A DNA stretch of 64,000 nucleotides from Cricetomys ansorgei (GCA_026225945.1 JAMJFZ010000181.1:3534001-3598000), one strand, 5' to 3'. Shown: positions 35,701-47,589, numbered from the stretch's first letter. Numbers and translations are program-made. Notes: a model not told the origin generated them from the sequence alone.

Positions 35701-36119
35701 TTTTTTGTTGCTCATTGCTTGTCTTTTTGAGGACAACTGGTACCGTCGAGATGACATCAAGTTAAGGATGAGAAATGTACTTGGGTTCAGAATCTTTTCT
35801 GTTTGTTTGAAAAAAAATTTTTCCAGGTTCAGTACTAAATATGTTATGCCTGGGAAGAAGTTTCCCACACTGTTTTAGAGGACTGGAAGAGGCAGCACTC
35901 CTGAAGACGATGCATAACTGATGGCTAACATCTGAGATGTGCATGGAATTTGCCTCGTCATTTGAACAAAGAACCTTTATCTAATAAGGAATAATTCAGT
36001 AAATTTAACATGAACAATATAAGTATAACTAATAGATAACACATAAAATGGCTTCAAAGTAAGAATGCTAGTATTTGGTTTTGGACACCAGGCTAAATGT
36101 TGACAAAAAAAAAAAAAAA
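35701..36119. other. Unassigned noncoding sequence
   Basis: No repeat recognised apart from a poly(A) run (36103-36121). Confidence 0.5.
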
Positions 36120-36900
36120 AATCCTGAGAGTGGCCATTTTTTGTGTAAGCTGTCCCTCCAAGAGTAAGGAAGGAAAATGGGAGACATTGTTTCTTTATTA
36201 CAGTTTAGTGATGTAATCACAGAAGTGAGCTTCTGTGATAAGGGTCTTTTCCACTGGGCAAAGAGGATTCGGGGAGATGAGCTCACTGCTGCTGTGGCTG
36301 CTTGTCAAAACCTCACTAAGAGAAGCGCAGCCTCTTATCAAAGTGAACAGGAGATGAGTTTCTGAGCTCACTGCTCATTTCCTTCCTTTGGAGCTGCTGC
36401 TGGTTTTTCTTGGAGCCAGAAACGATGCTGAAAGAATGCAGAGTAGAAACTAATGAATTTTATGCCAAGCAATCACAGAAGAGCATACTTTACACTGTCA
36501 TCCTATTTATGGAGGGCTTTTAAAAAAGGGCATATTAATACAGAGAATTCTACAGAATTCACAATGCTTGATTAAGCCTGGCAGGAAAAGCCTGTCTTTC
36601 TGAGTAGCGTAGGCTCCAGTTTCTGTATCTGTGTTTTTTCTGAGGGAAGCTATAAAGGAAGGGGGATTTTAAGCAAGGGAAGGCTAGTGCTAGACCATGT
36701 TTAGAGTTATTTGCTTAAGTGCAGTGCTATTGCCCAAAGCTCAAATGACTCACTGCTTGGAGCAAAGATGCAATTACAGCTTTTACTCTGCCTTATTGAA
36801 GAGGAAGGTACCTTTTATTTATCTGAAGGAATAAAAGCTCAGCTACTAAGCACCTCAAAAAGGTTTAAACCCCAAATAGCTGTAGTTAAAATCTGTGTTT
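36120..36900. promoter_or_regulatory. Candidate conserved noncoding (enhancer-like) element
   Basis: About 780 bp with no SINE, LINE, LTR or microsatellite, of more balanced composition than its flanks. It contains GATA-type sites in both orientations (TGATAAGG 36236; CTTATCAAAG 36333), homeodomain-like TTGATTAAGCC (about 36568), ATGCAATTACAG (about 36769) and repeated GAATTC. These are short motifs that occur by chance; the case rests mainly on the repeat-free, complex sequence. No coding frame exceeds about 75 codons. Confidence 0.35.
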
Positions 36901-38034
36901 AATGTGATACCATATCCCTGTGAATTTTTTTGTGGAGCCAGTATCCCAGAGGATTTGGCCTTTTTTACCCCGCTGTGTGCATGTGTGCAGTTATCTTAGA
37001 AACAGAATCTAAAAATGTTTCATATATATTATTATAATTTTGATCAATATACCAAAAACATTTTATTTGGTGAATATACGAAGCCCAAGAGTACAGTTAT
37101 TCAAATGTGAGGGGGGATATCTCATAAATTTTTTATGTGTATTGTATTTGTAGTAGAGAAAGAGAGGCTGACATTAAAGCAACTCCATAAGGTATCCGAT
37201 TGATTTATTATAATTTCCTTTCACTTAAAAATATCTTTTTCAGATAAGTAATACATAAAGAAAATTAGACATAAATACTGTGATAAAATCAAAGTAAGAA
37301 GAAAATAGTTCTGTCTTTCAGGAGCTGAATTTCAGCTGGAAAGAGACGAGTGAACACAATGACCTTTCCTTCATGTGGGAAATATGGTAAAGATGGGCAG
37401 GTGGTGTATAGGGTGGGAATATGGGTATTGTACTGACCAATTCACCAACAGCACTTGATCCTTGGTGTTTGGAATCTCGTGAGGCAAACTGCCAATGAGT
37501 TTAAATGATAACCGATATTTTGAATTACTAAGCAATTAACATTTCACTACTTTTAAAGCGCTTCTCAACACTTCTAAATCAAAGATCAATATTGTATTTC
37601 TTTTTTTTAAGATTAATTTTGATATAAGCAATGAAAAAGCAAAAGCTCTGAAAACGATGTTTAAGAATACGCTACCTGAGTACTAGGGAGTTGAGAATAC
37701 TCCCTGTAAAAGTCTACATTTCAGTGAAATATATTTATTTGTCTATATCCCTTCCTTTCCCATGATAATAGGCTGAGAACTAATATCTATAAAGCTATTT
37801 ATTTGGACATTTATGTAGCTATTTGCCAGAATGCCCTTTAAAAAGCAGCAAACAAGTTAATACACAATTACACGTGAATACATGTGACAGTGCTCACAAA
37901 ATTGATTAGATATCTAGTGTCAATGACCCATGACTTTGAACAAAAAAGATAGTTGTAGTGATTTCCTTCCGATTATACTTGCAAGGAATGGCAGAAACTT
38001 TGGAGTAAGTATAGCAGGTAAAACTTTTATTTTG
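36901..38034. other. Unassigned AT-rich noncoding sequence
   Basis: No repeat recognised and no coding evidence. Confidence 0.5.
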
Positions 38035-38110
38035 GTTTTGATGCTAGAGATTGAATTCAGGTCTTAGCACATGCTGGGAAAAATACTTTCGTGATAAGGG
38101 GCAACCATGA
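38035..38110 (-). repeat. Possible ID/B4-type SINE end fragment
   Basis: 'GATGCTAGAGATTGAATTCA' then 'GGTCTTAGCACATGCTGG' matches a decayed reverse ID/B4 end (GAACTCAGGGCCTTGCACATGC type). Confidence 0.5.
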
Positions 38111-40079
38111 AGGTCAGATTCCTTTCTGTTTAGATTCTTAGTCTTGTGGATAAAAGAATTTATAGAATGGTAGAGCAAGCCAGCCAGCAAAAAGTTTTGT
38201 TTAGCAAGTGAAAGTACATGAGGAATAAGAGTTCAGGCAGCCTGGTGAGGGAGGACCTCACTGGAGTCAGCTGGGCAACATCTTTGCGGGTAGGAATTCA
38301 ATTGAGGGGTAACTCTTGTTGGTTTTACCTGTAATTTAAATTAGGTCTTGAGGCTATCCTGAGGTCTCATCAACAGAAACTATGCCCAAATAACTGCTGC
38401 AGTCAGGAGTCATGTCCACTGGGACCAATTTTCCTTTCAGTTCTCCCTTAGTGCTTGAATGCCACCAGTAGGCATCTATCAGGTTTTGTGTGTACTTGCA
38501 GAACTTGTATTTATTTTGGTAGCTTTGTAATTGGTTGTGGCTTCAAAGATTCAGGAGGAAAATGGTTCTTCCTTACTGATTGGCTAGGAGGGAAAGGATG
38601 GTGGTCAGTCTTAATACAGTCAAAAACACAGAAGGGGAAGATCAGCAAGAAGATGTGGCCAGTTCTCCTTATTTCTAACTACCTGTGCACTCGCCCTTTC
38701 TTCTTGGCACTGAGGTACATCCTTTCATTGGCTTATTTCTGAGAACAGATGACCAGTTGTCTAATATTAATAATAGTAGACAATGGGGTTGAATAACTGA
38801 TCAAAGTTTGAGTAATTTAAACAATTAATGTGTTTTTAAACAACTAATGACAAAATGCATAGACAAAATTTCCAGAACTTAACAAAGATGATTTAGATTT
38901 TATAGTATTATTATTCAATAATAAAGAACTACTTTCTGAATATGATGGACGATGGAAGCAGTTATCAATTTTTTTCTATTGTATCCTTCCTTAGATCCTT
39001 GGCTTTTTTTTTTTTTTGGATGAAGCTCTGGAAATTGGGACATATTTTATTTGGAGAGGTAAAATTTTAAGATTAAGAAAAATGGTTGATGTCAAGAGGA
39101 AACAACAGCCACGATGGTAGACTGGAAAGTCTACATTACAATTCTAGTTCATCATTTTTCTATAATTATCACATTGTTCACTTTTGTCCACCTGTACAAA
39201 TCTTGTCTGCTGAGACTTGGGATTTGAATACCTTAAAAGGATGAGATGGACTACAATCTAATGCTATAGACAACTTTAGTTCAGTTTTTGTGTACTTTTA
39301 TACATGAATATAACAAAGAAAACAGCAATCCAAGGAAGGTTGTTTGAGATCAGAACAACATGACCAGAAAAACATGTAAATAAATGCCAGTAAGTGCATA
39401 CTAAATATTAACAGAGCAGCTATTTCCCAGAACTTTCTCAGGATAGACCAAATCTAAGCACAATTGCCTAGCATGAACTGTAGATTGTATCTGGGAAAGT
39501 GGGAAAGCAAGGCTGTATTCCGATTCGGGACACATTGAAGACAGCGTTCAGCAGATCCTCTCACCATTGGGTTCCATAGCTGTGATCCAGCATCCAGCAA
39601 GAATAAGCATGCCTTATAGATTGAATGCAAATGTTTGTCACAGGAGACACAAAATCACATCCAAAAACAATTCAGGGAACATAATGCACTTGAAGTAAAA
39701 GACCCTCTGCCTTTTTACCTGGAGCCTCTCTAACAGTTCCCCAATTCACTGGTCACAATCATCATCCTTTTGTCGGTGTTCCAACACCACACACATACTA
39801 TTCATTTTTTTCTTTAGAAAGTTAGTATTGAATATTGACAGACTACCTTTATCAGTTGGGATTATTTGGTCTGAAAAATTCATTGTTGGAAATGTTTTGA
39901 AGCCAGCTTCTACTGACTTGTGAAGCATCTTTGTTAAAATGTTAAAAAAAAAACAAAACCCGTTGTTTGGTTAAGTAAAGTGTAGTGTCTAGACATTCAT
40001 GTGACTCATTTGAAATAATTTGAAATCTTTACTTTTTATACTTAAAATTGTAATGTCATAAGTAATTTTTGAATTATGA
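38111..40079. other. Unassigned noncoding sequence
   Basis: No confident repeat. 38200-38750 looks loosely like an LTR (two TTGGCT-type motifs, short GC-richer stretch) but no ends or polyadenylation signal could be defined. 39003-39018 is a poly(T) run. Confidence 0.45.
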
Positions 40080-40311
40080 AGCCTAAATATTTTTCCTGTA
40101 TCTTGTCTAAAAAGTCTAAATTTTTGTTTTGCATGTTGAAGTCATGGATTCCTATGGATGGATTTTGTATGAGAAAGGCTATTCGCATTACTTGGATGGA
40201 ATCTTAGTCTCCAGAGTTCTAAAATACCACTTTGTCTCAGGCATTGCCTCCATTTCTATGGGAAGCAGTTTACAAGCTCCCAACATCACATCACATGGCC
40301 TCAATTTATCT

Positions 40312-40685
40312 TAGCCTGAGAAAAGACGTTTGTTTGGCTCTCAATTCTGGTGACTGGAGAGTCTAAACGGCCCATTGGTGTCACCTTGGCAAAAGCCCCT
40401 TGGCTATTCGACATGGCTGAGAACTGTTAAATGAAGCAGCCACAAATAGGGGGGCCAAACACCTGGGTGCCCTTGCTTTACAGAGCCCATTATGAGAACC
40501 ACGCCAGCAATGTCTTCTCCCACAAAACAACACTAATCCTTGTGCAGCTGCAAACCTCATGACCTAGGATTACTTCAACTACATCTTACTTTTGAAGGTT
40601 CTTACACTGCACAGGTGGTGAGTTTCTAGCAAATGAAGCTTTGGGGAACACATCACATCAAACTATAGTATAACACATGCATCCA
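40312..40685 (-). repeat. MaLR-like LTR inserted in L1
   Basis: Reverse MaLR features: 'TTTGTTTGGCTCTCAATTCT', 'GGTGACTGGAGAGTC', 'CAAACCTCATGACCTAGGAT', 'AAGCTTTGGGGAACACATCA', 'CAAACTATAGTATAACAC'. It splits the L1 ORF2 sequence. Confidence 0.65.
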
Positions 40686-41924
40686 GCAGCACGCTCTGCT
40701 GAATTCTTATTTTATTGGCACAGTGGATGTACTTCTTCTTTGATCTTCTATAAACATTTTAGAATCCTTATCAAACTTTAAACCAAACCCTATAGTGATT
40801 TTGACAAGGAATGCAGTTACTGTCAATAGGAAGAGAATGGTGGTTTAAAATAAGGGCTGATATTTTCATTTTTCTCTGTGTGGGTTTTGATGTGTAAGAA
40901 CTATCCTTGGGGACCATATAACACTTGTTGTCACATAAATGCTATTTTACAAGTCTCTCCCCTTAATTGTATACTGATAAGACGTAAAATCACACTATTT
41001 TTCCATATAAAACTATCATTCTAGATATCATTTCTTCATTTTCTTCAATTTTTAGGTAGGTCATTTGAGTCCTCTCAATTACATCATCTATAAATAATGA
41101 AAATATGTCTGTTGCTTTTATATTCTTTATCTCTCAACTTTTTCTGGTTTTTAACCATGATTTAGACATTCCAATTAAATGTTTAGTTGAAGAAATTGAA
41201 TCATTATTAAATGTATCTCTCTTTCAAAGAAATACTCCCAATGCTTTATCAATAATATTTGCTATAGACTATTATGGCAGTTATGCTTCAAAAGGTGTAA
41301 CTAGGTTTTCTTCTTGTACTTTGATAAATGATTTTTATCTTGAACAAACGACCACTTTGTCCTTTCCTGCACATTTGAAATAATGGATTTTCCCTTATAA
41401 TCACTATGATTTTTGTTACGGTAAAACATTCTTTGTTCTCAAGGACTAATGTAAGCTGTATCTTGTATACTTTAATAATTTCAAATTTTGGGCTCTCTTA
41501 TGGACTAACTGAGGATTATTGGTGTTAGTTCTTTTAAGACCTGACAACATTAAGAGGCTGTATTTTACAATTTATTGGAATATATTCAAAATACTCCCTC
41601 ATGCAGCTCTGGGTTTCTGTGATATGTAATATCATCTGTAATCATCTCTAATTTGACTGGTTTGGGTCCTGACTCTTACTTGATCAGTTTGGCTATGGTT
41701 TGTCTCTCACATTTACTCTTCAAAGGACCAATTTTTATCTTGTATTCCGATTTATTTCTTCCTATTAATTTCTGCTTTGATATTTATTGTTTTCTTCTAC
41801 TAATTTTGGAATGTTCTTATTTTTGAAGATCTTGAAATACATCATAGGATATTTATTTGAGAATCTCCGAAAGTAGGCATTCCTAACTATACATTTCAAT
41901 CTCAGAACACTTTCGGTTTTTATT

Positions 41925-42625
41925 ACAAAAATTTTATTAATTCTTTGAGAAATTCAAAGAACGTTGTTTTTGATCCTAGCAACCCTCTTTCCTTCCCCTA
42001 ACTCTTCCTATATTCACATTTCTTCTCCACAACTTATCCCTCATGTGCTCTTTTTATAAATAACTCAACATGTCCAATTTGTGCTGACTATATATACTCT
42101 TGAGTGTGGGTCCATCCACTGAAATATTTCCCATGCTCCCCAAAACCCCAGAAGCCATTAACTGTCCATAACTCCTCAGTTGTGCTGGTGAGTTCCTCCT
42201 CCATAGGTGCTGAATGCTAAGACTTGATCTTGTGCAGGTAGCCACCCCTGCTATGAATTAATGAATAGAGCCTTCCAGTCAATCCCAGAAGACACTGTTT
42301 CCTTCCAGTCCATTTCACCCACTGGCTCTGTCAGTCATTCCACCCCATCTTTGGATATGGTCATTGAACTTTAGAGGTTTGTGTCGGAGGCATGTTATAG
42401 ATGTCACATTTGTGGCTGATCACTCTGCAAATACTTATTCTCTTTTTGGCAGTTGTGAGTTACTAAGTTAATCAACATTCTCTGATGAGGTCTAAGACCT
42501 AGGAAGTCTATGTGTTCACATGTAAAAATTTAGAGTCTGATTTGATACTGTGTCCATATAGCAGAGCAATAGGTAAAGGCAGAACCCTTTTCATTATATA
42601 CCTTGTGTACTGATAATCCGAGTCT
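41925..42625 (-). repeat. L1 3' UTR (rodent type) inserted in the older L1
   Basis: Starts with the reversed tail (TTATTACAAAAATTTTATT), then 'CTTTCCTTCCCCTAACTCTT', 'ACTCAACATGTCCAATTTGT', 'CATTAACTGTCCATAACTCC', 'CTTGATCTTGTGCAGGTAGC' and 'GAAGACACTGTTTCCTTCC', the ordered reverse of the rodent L1 3' UTR. The host L1 resumes to its right. Confidence 0.8.
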
Positions 42626-42830
42626 CATTCACTTCTGAACCTGAGGAATTTTCTTTGATAACTCACTGATCATTCAAAAGGATTCTGTTCAGTCTCCCTG
42701 TTTTTGTATAATGTCTGCTGTGTTTCTGGCTACCAATTTCTGGTTTTATTCTATTGTGAAGTAATGTCATATGAGTTATTTCCACCTGTTGTCACTGCCT
42801 CATAGTCTTGTCGTTACAGGAGTGTATTGT

Positions 42831-42877
42831 TGTGTCTCTCTTTGTCTATCTGTCTCTCTGTCTCTGTCTCTCTCTGC
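42831..42877. repeat. (TCTG)/(TCTC) microsatellite
   Basis: TCTG and TCTC units between the L1 remnant and the B3 SINE. Confidence 0.85.
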
Positions 42878-42949
42878 ATGATGTATGTGTGTTAGTATGG
42901 ATGTTGTGTGCAGATATTACTGTGTGTGAAAGTTCACGTGTGAGAATGT

Positions 42950-43205
42950 AGTTGTGCACATGCCACGGTATGCATGTGAAAGGATGTTGGTCCTCACTGC
43001 ACTCATGGAACAGCAGGCTAACTGACCCCTGAGGCTTGGGGGAGGGGATTCTTCTGTCTCTACCTCATTTCACCATAGGCACTCAAGGATCACAGAGGCA
43101 TACCATTGCACAGATGCATGCCATTGCATCTAGCTTTATTTGGGTTCTGGAGATGAGAATACCAGTCCCCATGCTTGCAATAAACATTTTACCAACTCCC
43201 TAGCC
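42950..43205 (-). repeat. B3 (B2-superfamily) SINE
   Basis: Reverse orientation: 'GGGGATTCTTCTGTCTCTAC', 'GCATGCCATTGCATCTAGCT', 'TTTGGGTTCTGGAGATGAGA', 'CCCCATGCTTGCAATAAACA', 'TTTTACCAACTCCCTAGCCC', the last being the reversed tRNA-like head. Confidence 0.8.
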
Positions 43206-43484
43206 CATGTCTGGCCTTTGTGTCATATGAATGTTAGTGATCTAAATTCAGGTCTTCATGCTTATGTGGTAAGCTCTTTTTTGGCTAACTCAAATCTTCA
43301 GCTCCAACTGCTTTATTTTTTATTTCCTGTTGTATAATATCTGCTTTTAAATATTTATTGTACTTATAGTATGGGTCGTAAAATGACCTCTGAAATGGTT
43401 GTTATCTGAAATGATTGCTGATAAATATTACTCAGCTGCCGTCTTGTTTAATGAATTGGTTAGTTGGTTTTTTTTTTTTTTTTT
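43206..43484. other. Unassigned noncoding sequence
   Basis: No repeat recognised. Confidence 0.45.
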
Positions 43485-43500
43485 GTTGTTGTTGTTGTTG
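43468..43500. repeat. Poly(T) and (GTT)n
   Basis: A T run followed by GTTGTTGTTGTTG at the edge of the next repeat. Confidence 0.9.
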
Positions 43501-43905
43501 TCAACTTGTCGGAAACTAGAGTCACATTGAAAGAGGGGAAAGTCAAATGAGTAATCACCTCCATCAGATTGGTTTATGGAAATGTCTTCGGGGAATTTTT
43601 TTTGATTAATAATTAATGAGGAGGTGTCCAGCCTACTGTTGGTACCACTATACTGGGGTGGCACAATTCCTAGGCTGTTGGTTCTCAATTGTATAATAAA
43701 GTAGGCTGAGCAAGCCAAGCAAGCCAGTAAGCACCATTCCTCACCAATCCTTTGCTTCAGTTCCTGCCTCCAAGTTTCTGCCTGAAGTTCTTGCCTTGGC
43801 TGCCCTTGATGGTGAACTATAAACCATTAGCCTAAAAAACCCTTTTCTTTCCAGTTTGCTTTTGGTCATGTTTATCTACAGCAGAAGAAGCTAAACTAGA
43901 ATACC
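43485..43905 (+). repeat. Rodent LTR-like interspersed repeat, near full length
   Basis: Sense strand: 'TTGTCAACTTGTCGGAAACT', 'CACCTCCATCAGATTGGTTT', 'GTAGGCTGAGCAAGCCAAGC', 'TTCAGTTCCTGCCTCCAAGT', 'CTTGATGGTGAACTATAAAC', 'TTTTGGTCATG' with a CTAAACTAGAA end. Opposite orientation to 2368. Ends of both copies agree, which helps define the element. Confidence 0.8.
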
Positions 43906-44214
43906 TGTTCTGTAAATACTCTCTTTCTATTGTTTATTTTGGTTTGTTTTGACTTAGTTTGGCTAATTGTAGCACAAGCTCTTTTTATGCATAGTTCAGA
44001 ATTTTATTTTGCATTCCACCTTAAGAAAGTTTCTTTTCCTCTTTCTCTTTTCATTCTTATTATCTATACATCTTATGGCCACTCGAAGACTTTCTTCTTA
44101 AAAAGAATTAATAACAGCAATTAGTTTTCCTTTTTTTTTTTTAAAGAAGGCTTTGGAAGTATCAAACATTGTATTTCTGATTTTTTTTTTGCCATTACAA
44201 TGAGTTCCTGAAGC
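43906..44214. other. Unassigned noncoding sequence
   Basis: T-rich (poly(T) at about 44132 and 44182) and no repeat family assigned. Confidence 0.45.
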
Positions 44215-44555
44215 AACTAGCTCATGATCAGTAGAGGCTCATGTGGCATACGTATTTGGAAGTTCAAACAATTAGCATCTGCACCAGCTACATTCTGGTG
44301 AGGGTGACCTATGGTGGCACATTGGATAGAAATCTATATAGCAGCAAAGAATCACATTGGGGACTTGGGTAGAGGGAAGAAGAGGGTGGAAAGTCCTCAT
44401 GTTTCTTTTTGAGTATATTTACACATGAACTATGAATGCGCAATAAGATTCCATCTATAGAGATCTATATTCCACCACCAGGGGACCAAGCCTTTACCAT
44501 AGACACCTTGAGGAGACACATAATTCAAGCCTATCTGAACCATAGCACAGTGATG
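44215..44555 (-). repeat. Old MaLR-like LTR fragment
   Basis: 'CACCAGGGGACCAAGCCTTT', 'ACACCTTGAGGAGACACATA', 'CCTATCTGAACCATAGCAC' match the reversed start of MaLR LTRs (GACACA...CCATAGCA type). Confidence 0.55.
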
Positions 44556-44872
44556 GCTTGATTTAAGATCTCATTTTGAAGGTAGGTTCTGTTTTCTCTA
44601 GTGGGTGGCTTCATGTGAATTCTATCTTCGTTAAGCCTCACATCCTCAGCCATTTTCCAGCACCAAGAAGGCTACTGTAGCCTATGTTCAAGTTATAAAG
44701 CCAGGTAAGTTTATCCTTTTTGCTTTGTTCACTTTTATTTTCTCATACTACTTGGTTTGGGTCTAAAGCAAATTGGTGTGTAAGTTTAGATACATATAGT
44801 ACACAGTACTTTTCTATTCACAATAATAGTTTCTTCATTTTCACAAAATAGTTTTTGTTCATGTCATACATG

Positions 44873-44985
44873 GCTCTCTCTCTCTCTCTCTCTCATCTCT
44901 CTATATAGAGAGAGATGTATGATGTATATATATGTAAAACGTGTATATATATAGAATATATATATATTATATATAATCTCCTGGA
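44873..44985. repeat. (CT)n and AT-rich low-complexity tract
   Basis: CT run, a TCTCTATATAGAGA palindrome (44898-44911), then TATATA runs. Confidence 0.9.
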
Positions 44986-45034
44986 CTGTATAGAGATAAG
45001 ATGTTTTTATAGCAAATATATTTATTTATTTTTA

Positions 45035-45152
45035 TATTTTATAGTTTTTTGAGGCAGAGTCCTGGCTAGACACAAACTCATGATAATCTTCCTTTCTTAG
45101 CATCCTTTACATGAAAATTATAGTTATGAACCACCATTTCCAACTTAGAACT
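45035..45152 (-). repeat. B1-related SINE, old
   Basis: 'GTTTTTTGAGGCAGAGTCCT', 'CACAAACTCATGATAATCTT', 'TATGAACCACCATTTCCAAC' match a decayed reversed B1. Confidence 0.65.
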
Positions 45153-46344
45153 TGCTGTTTTCAATAGCAAGTTGTCTAAATGCTGCGGAGTTATCTAAGT
45201 GCTGCAAGATGGTGGTGTAAATGCAGCATAGATTATATTCTTAGTCACAAGAAGTTTCGTTACTCAATGCCAGTAGGATTTAGAAAGCTAAACTACATTT
45301 CCTTTCGAAAAATATTTTAATGTGAACAGGGAATTCAATGAACAGGCTATATGAGTCTTATTTGATGTTACTCACGCACCAGGTGCAATGTACTTAGTTC
45401 CTAGATGTTTATTGATTCATCCTGAAATGTTGGCACATCTTTATTAGTTGAGCTTTGCACTTTTTATCTCAATCACAATCCAGCTGCAGAACTCGCAGTG
45501 AAGATCCTAGCAAGTGACAGGAATGACATTGCTGAACATCTGTATGCGATTTCAGCCATAAATCCTATCTGTTATCTGTTTATTTATTGCTGATAAGTAT
45601 CTATTGAAGAAATGTATTCTCAGTTCTATAAAAGTGTTAAGATTTCATATGATTTAATTTTGATTTTTTTCACCTTTCATGAAAGCTCTGGGATATAGGC
45701 TATGTTTCATTTAAGTTCTGTTTGGGTGGCAATGACTATCACATGGGAGAAGAGGGTGTGGACAAGAAGTGGCTTGGCAAAGCCAGTTTAGCATGAAAGC
45801 ATTCAAGGAGTATTTGCAAATTATATTCTACAGGCAATGAGTAGGTGCTACCAGGCAGAGGAAATTTGGTTTTGTGAGAAAATAATTTCCTGATGAAATA
45901 AAACTTTGGATTTAATCAAGCGAAGACTGTTTTTTTTTTTTTTTTTTTTTTTTTTCCTGACAAGCATTCTTACAAGGAAAAAATGATACACATTAAAAAT
46001 CAGTTTGAGAAAATTTTCCCTGTTCATTTCACCAAGCATAACTAAAAACCCTGAACTTTATATATAATATGATCATAAGAAGACTCTGAAAGTAGAAAGA
46101 GGGAAACAGTCTGGGACTAAGACATGACAGTTTTCATTTTGCCTCAGATATGCCAGAATTTGAGCTGAAATGCCAGCAGCCTGAAATACGGGGAGAGATG
46201 TACAAGGGAGAATCCAAATGAGTCATTCCTTCTTGATTGCATCTCTTTCATCAGTAAATTCTACACTGTAAGCGTTAAGTCACCTAGTGCAGTACTTTCT
46301 TTTTGCTGTTGGAATGGGTCACAACAGCATCTGTAGTTTCAAAC
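45153..46344. other. Unassigned noncoding sequence with poly(T)
   Basis: No family recognised. A 26-nt T run lies at 45930-45955. Confidence 0.5.
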
Positions 46345-46470
46345 AGATTGTTTTTTTTTTTTTTTTTGTCAGTTCTGGAGATTGGAAGACTGAAATGGAT
46401 TGTCAGGGCTGAGATCCATCTCTAGAGGAACAGCTATATCCTGGCTTTTTCCAGACTCTATAGGCTTTCT
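46345..46470 (-). repeat. MaLR-like LTR fragment
   Basis: After a T run, 'TCAGTTCTGGAGATTGGAAG' and 'ACTGAAATGGATTGTCAGGG' resemble the reversed MLT1 (CAGTTCTGGAGGCTAGAAG) block. Confidence 0.55.
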
Positions 46471-46479
46471 TTATGACTT

Positions 46480-46535
46480 TGTGTGTATGTGTGTTTTGTG
46501 TGTGTGTCTGTGTGTATGAGTGTGTTTGTGTGCAT
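46480..46535. repeat. Imperfect (TG)n tract
   Basis: TGTGTG with TT and CT interruptions. Confidence 0.85.
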
Positions 46536-46676
46536 ACGCACATGTGATTGTGTTTTCTGTCGTTATTACACAGACACACATTTTCCCCCATTATCTACTC
46601 CATTCCTTTCTTTGACTCTAGTCTTCCTCACACACTTTTAAAAGAAGCCGTGTCCCTATGTACACTGGATTTAGTG

Positions 46677-46735
46677 TTAGTTGCTTTTTTGTTGCTGTGA
46701 CGAAGCACAGTGACTAAGAACATTGGGTTCTTTAA
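46677..46735 (-). repeat. Short fragment of rodent LTR-like repeat
   Basis: TTAGTTGCTTTTTTGTTGC and 'TGTGACGAAGCACAGTGACT' match the reversed end of the family at 2368/19179/49415. The rest is absent. Confidence 0.55.
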
Positions 46736-47034
46736 TGCTGTATTGTCCTGTTATTATTACTTGACTATTTGGCCATTTCTTCTCAAGCTCCTCTTCAGAT
46801 TTTATACCCCTCCCCCCTTTAATTATTGGAATATCTAAGGTTTTCTTCTTAGCAGTTAGGATCATTCTTAAGGGGAAAGGTAGAAATCTCTATCGCAAGT
46901 CTTATCATGTGATACCTGCAGACATCTCAAATATTACTGTGTCCCAATCTTTGCACTGTTTATTTAATGCCACATTCCTGCATCCCCTGCCGAACTGAAG
47001 GGAGAGTTATGTGTGATTCTTTCCTCCCTCCCAA
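46736..47034. other. Unassigned noncoding sequence
   Basis: No repeat recognised. Confidence 0.45.
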
Positions 47035-47560
47035 TTAATAAATCTACAAATTAAATTACCATCATTTCCTCTACCATTACCCACCCACCCACTGACTGTC
47101 CTCAATGTTGGCCACTTTTTCTGTTTCATTGGTTTTGATAGCAGACTACAAAACCACCTTTACTCTAGGATTACTCCCTTCTAAGCCATTTTCCACACGG
47201 CAGCTGTGCTAAAAGCCCCCAAACATCCACATCCCTTCTTCTTTATAAACAGCAGACTAAATCATGCCACACCTCTCCAGTGGTCCCCAGTGTCTCTTTA
47301 TGGATGTTTGGATAAAATGAAAGCACTTTCAAAACACAGTATAAAGTTCCTACAGACAGAGATATAGAGGCCGCTGGCTTCGCCTTCTGTCTGCCTCCCA
47401 CTCACTTTTCACATCCTGGGGTGCCCTTCCTCATTCTTAAGACTCTCCTGTATGTAGTTTGTGTCTTCCTGCCTGGAAGTTGTTTTCCTCAGCTTCTTAT
47501 CTAACAGTTTACTCTCTGCAGATTTCCATCTTCTTCCCTGTGTTCAGGGTAAGTATACTT
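47035..47560 (+). repeat. L2 LINE fragment
   Basis: Long L2 3'-region match: 'CTAAGCCATTTTCCACACGG' then CAGCTGTGCTAAAAGCC, 'TAAATCATGCCACACCTCTC', 'CAGTGGTCCCCAGTGTCTC', 'GGATAAAATGAAAGCACTTT', 'CTTCTGTCTGCCTCCCACTC' and 'CCTGCCTGGAAGTTGTTTTC', all in sense order. Confidence 0.85.
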
Positions 47561-47589
47561 ATGACACTATCTAGAGCACTCTGAAGCAG

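Larger units (their letters stand above)
40080..42800 (-). repeat. Ancient L1 LINE ORF2 (5' and central parts), interrupted twice
   Basis: ORF2 blocks run continuously in reverse: 'TTTTGTTTTGCATGTTGAAG', 'ATGGATTCCTATGGATGG' (40136), then past a break 'TAGTGATTTTGACAAGGAAT' (40794), 'ACATCATCTATAAATAATGA' (41081), 'GATTATTGGTGTTAGTTC' (41513), 'TACTTGATCAGTTTGGCTAT' (41678), 'TAATTTCTGCTTTGATATT' (41765), and past a second break 'ACTGATCATTCAAAAGG' (42665), 'TTTCTGGTTTTATTCTATTG' (42739). The breaks are filled by the elements at 40312-40685 and 41925-42625. Heavily decayed and noncoding. Confidence 0.85.

Noticed and set aside
35473..35868. 131-codon minus-strand frame
   Set aside because: Runs through the B2 SINE and its CA array.
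38200..38750. Possible LTR
   Set aside because: No clear ends, no polyadenylation signal in proper position and no target duplication; left unassigned.
41105..41383. 92-codon plus-strand frame
   Set aside because: Antisense to decayed L1 ORF2.
44898..44911. TCTCTATATAGAGA palindrome
   Set aside because: Arises at the junction of CT, TA and GA low-complexity runs, so no special meaning.
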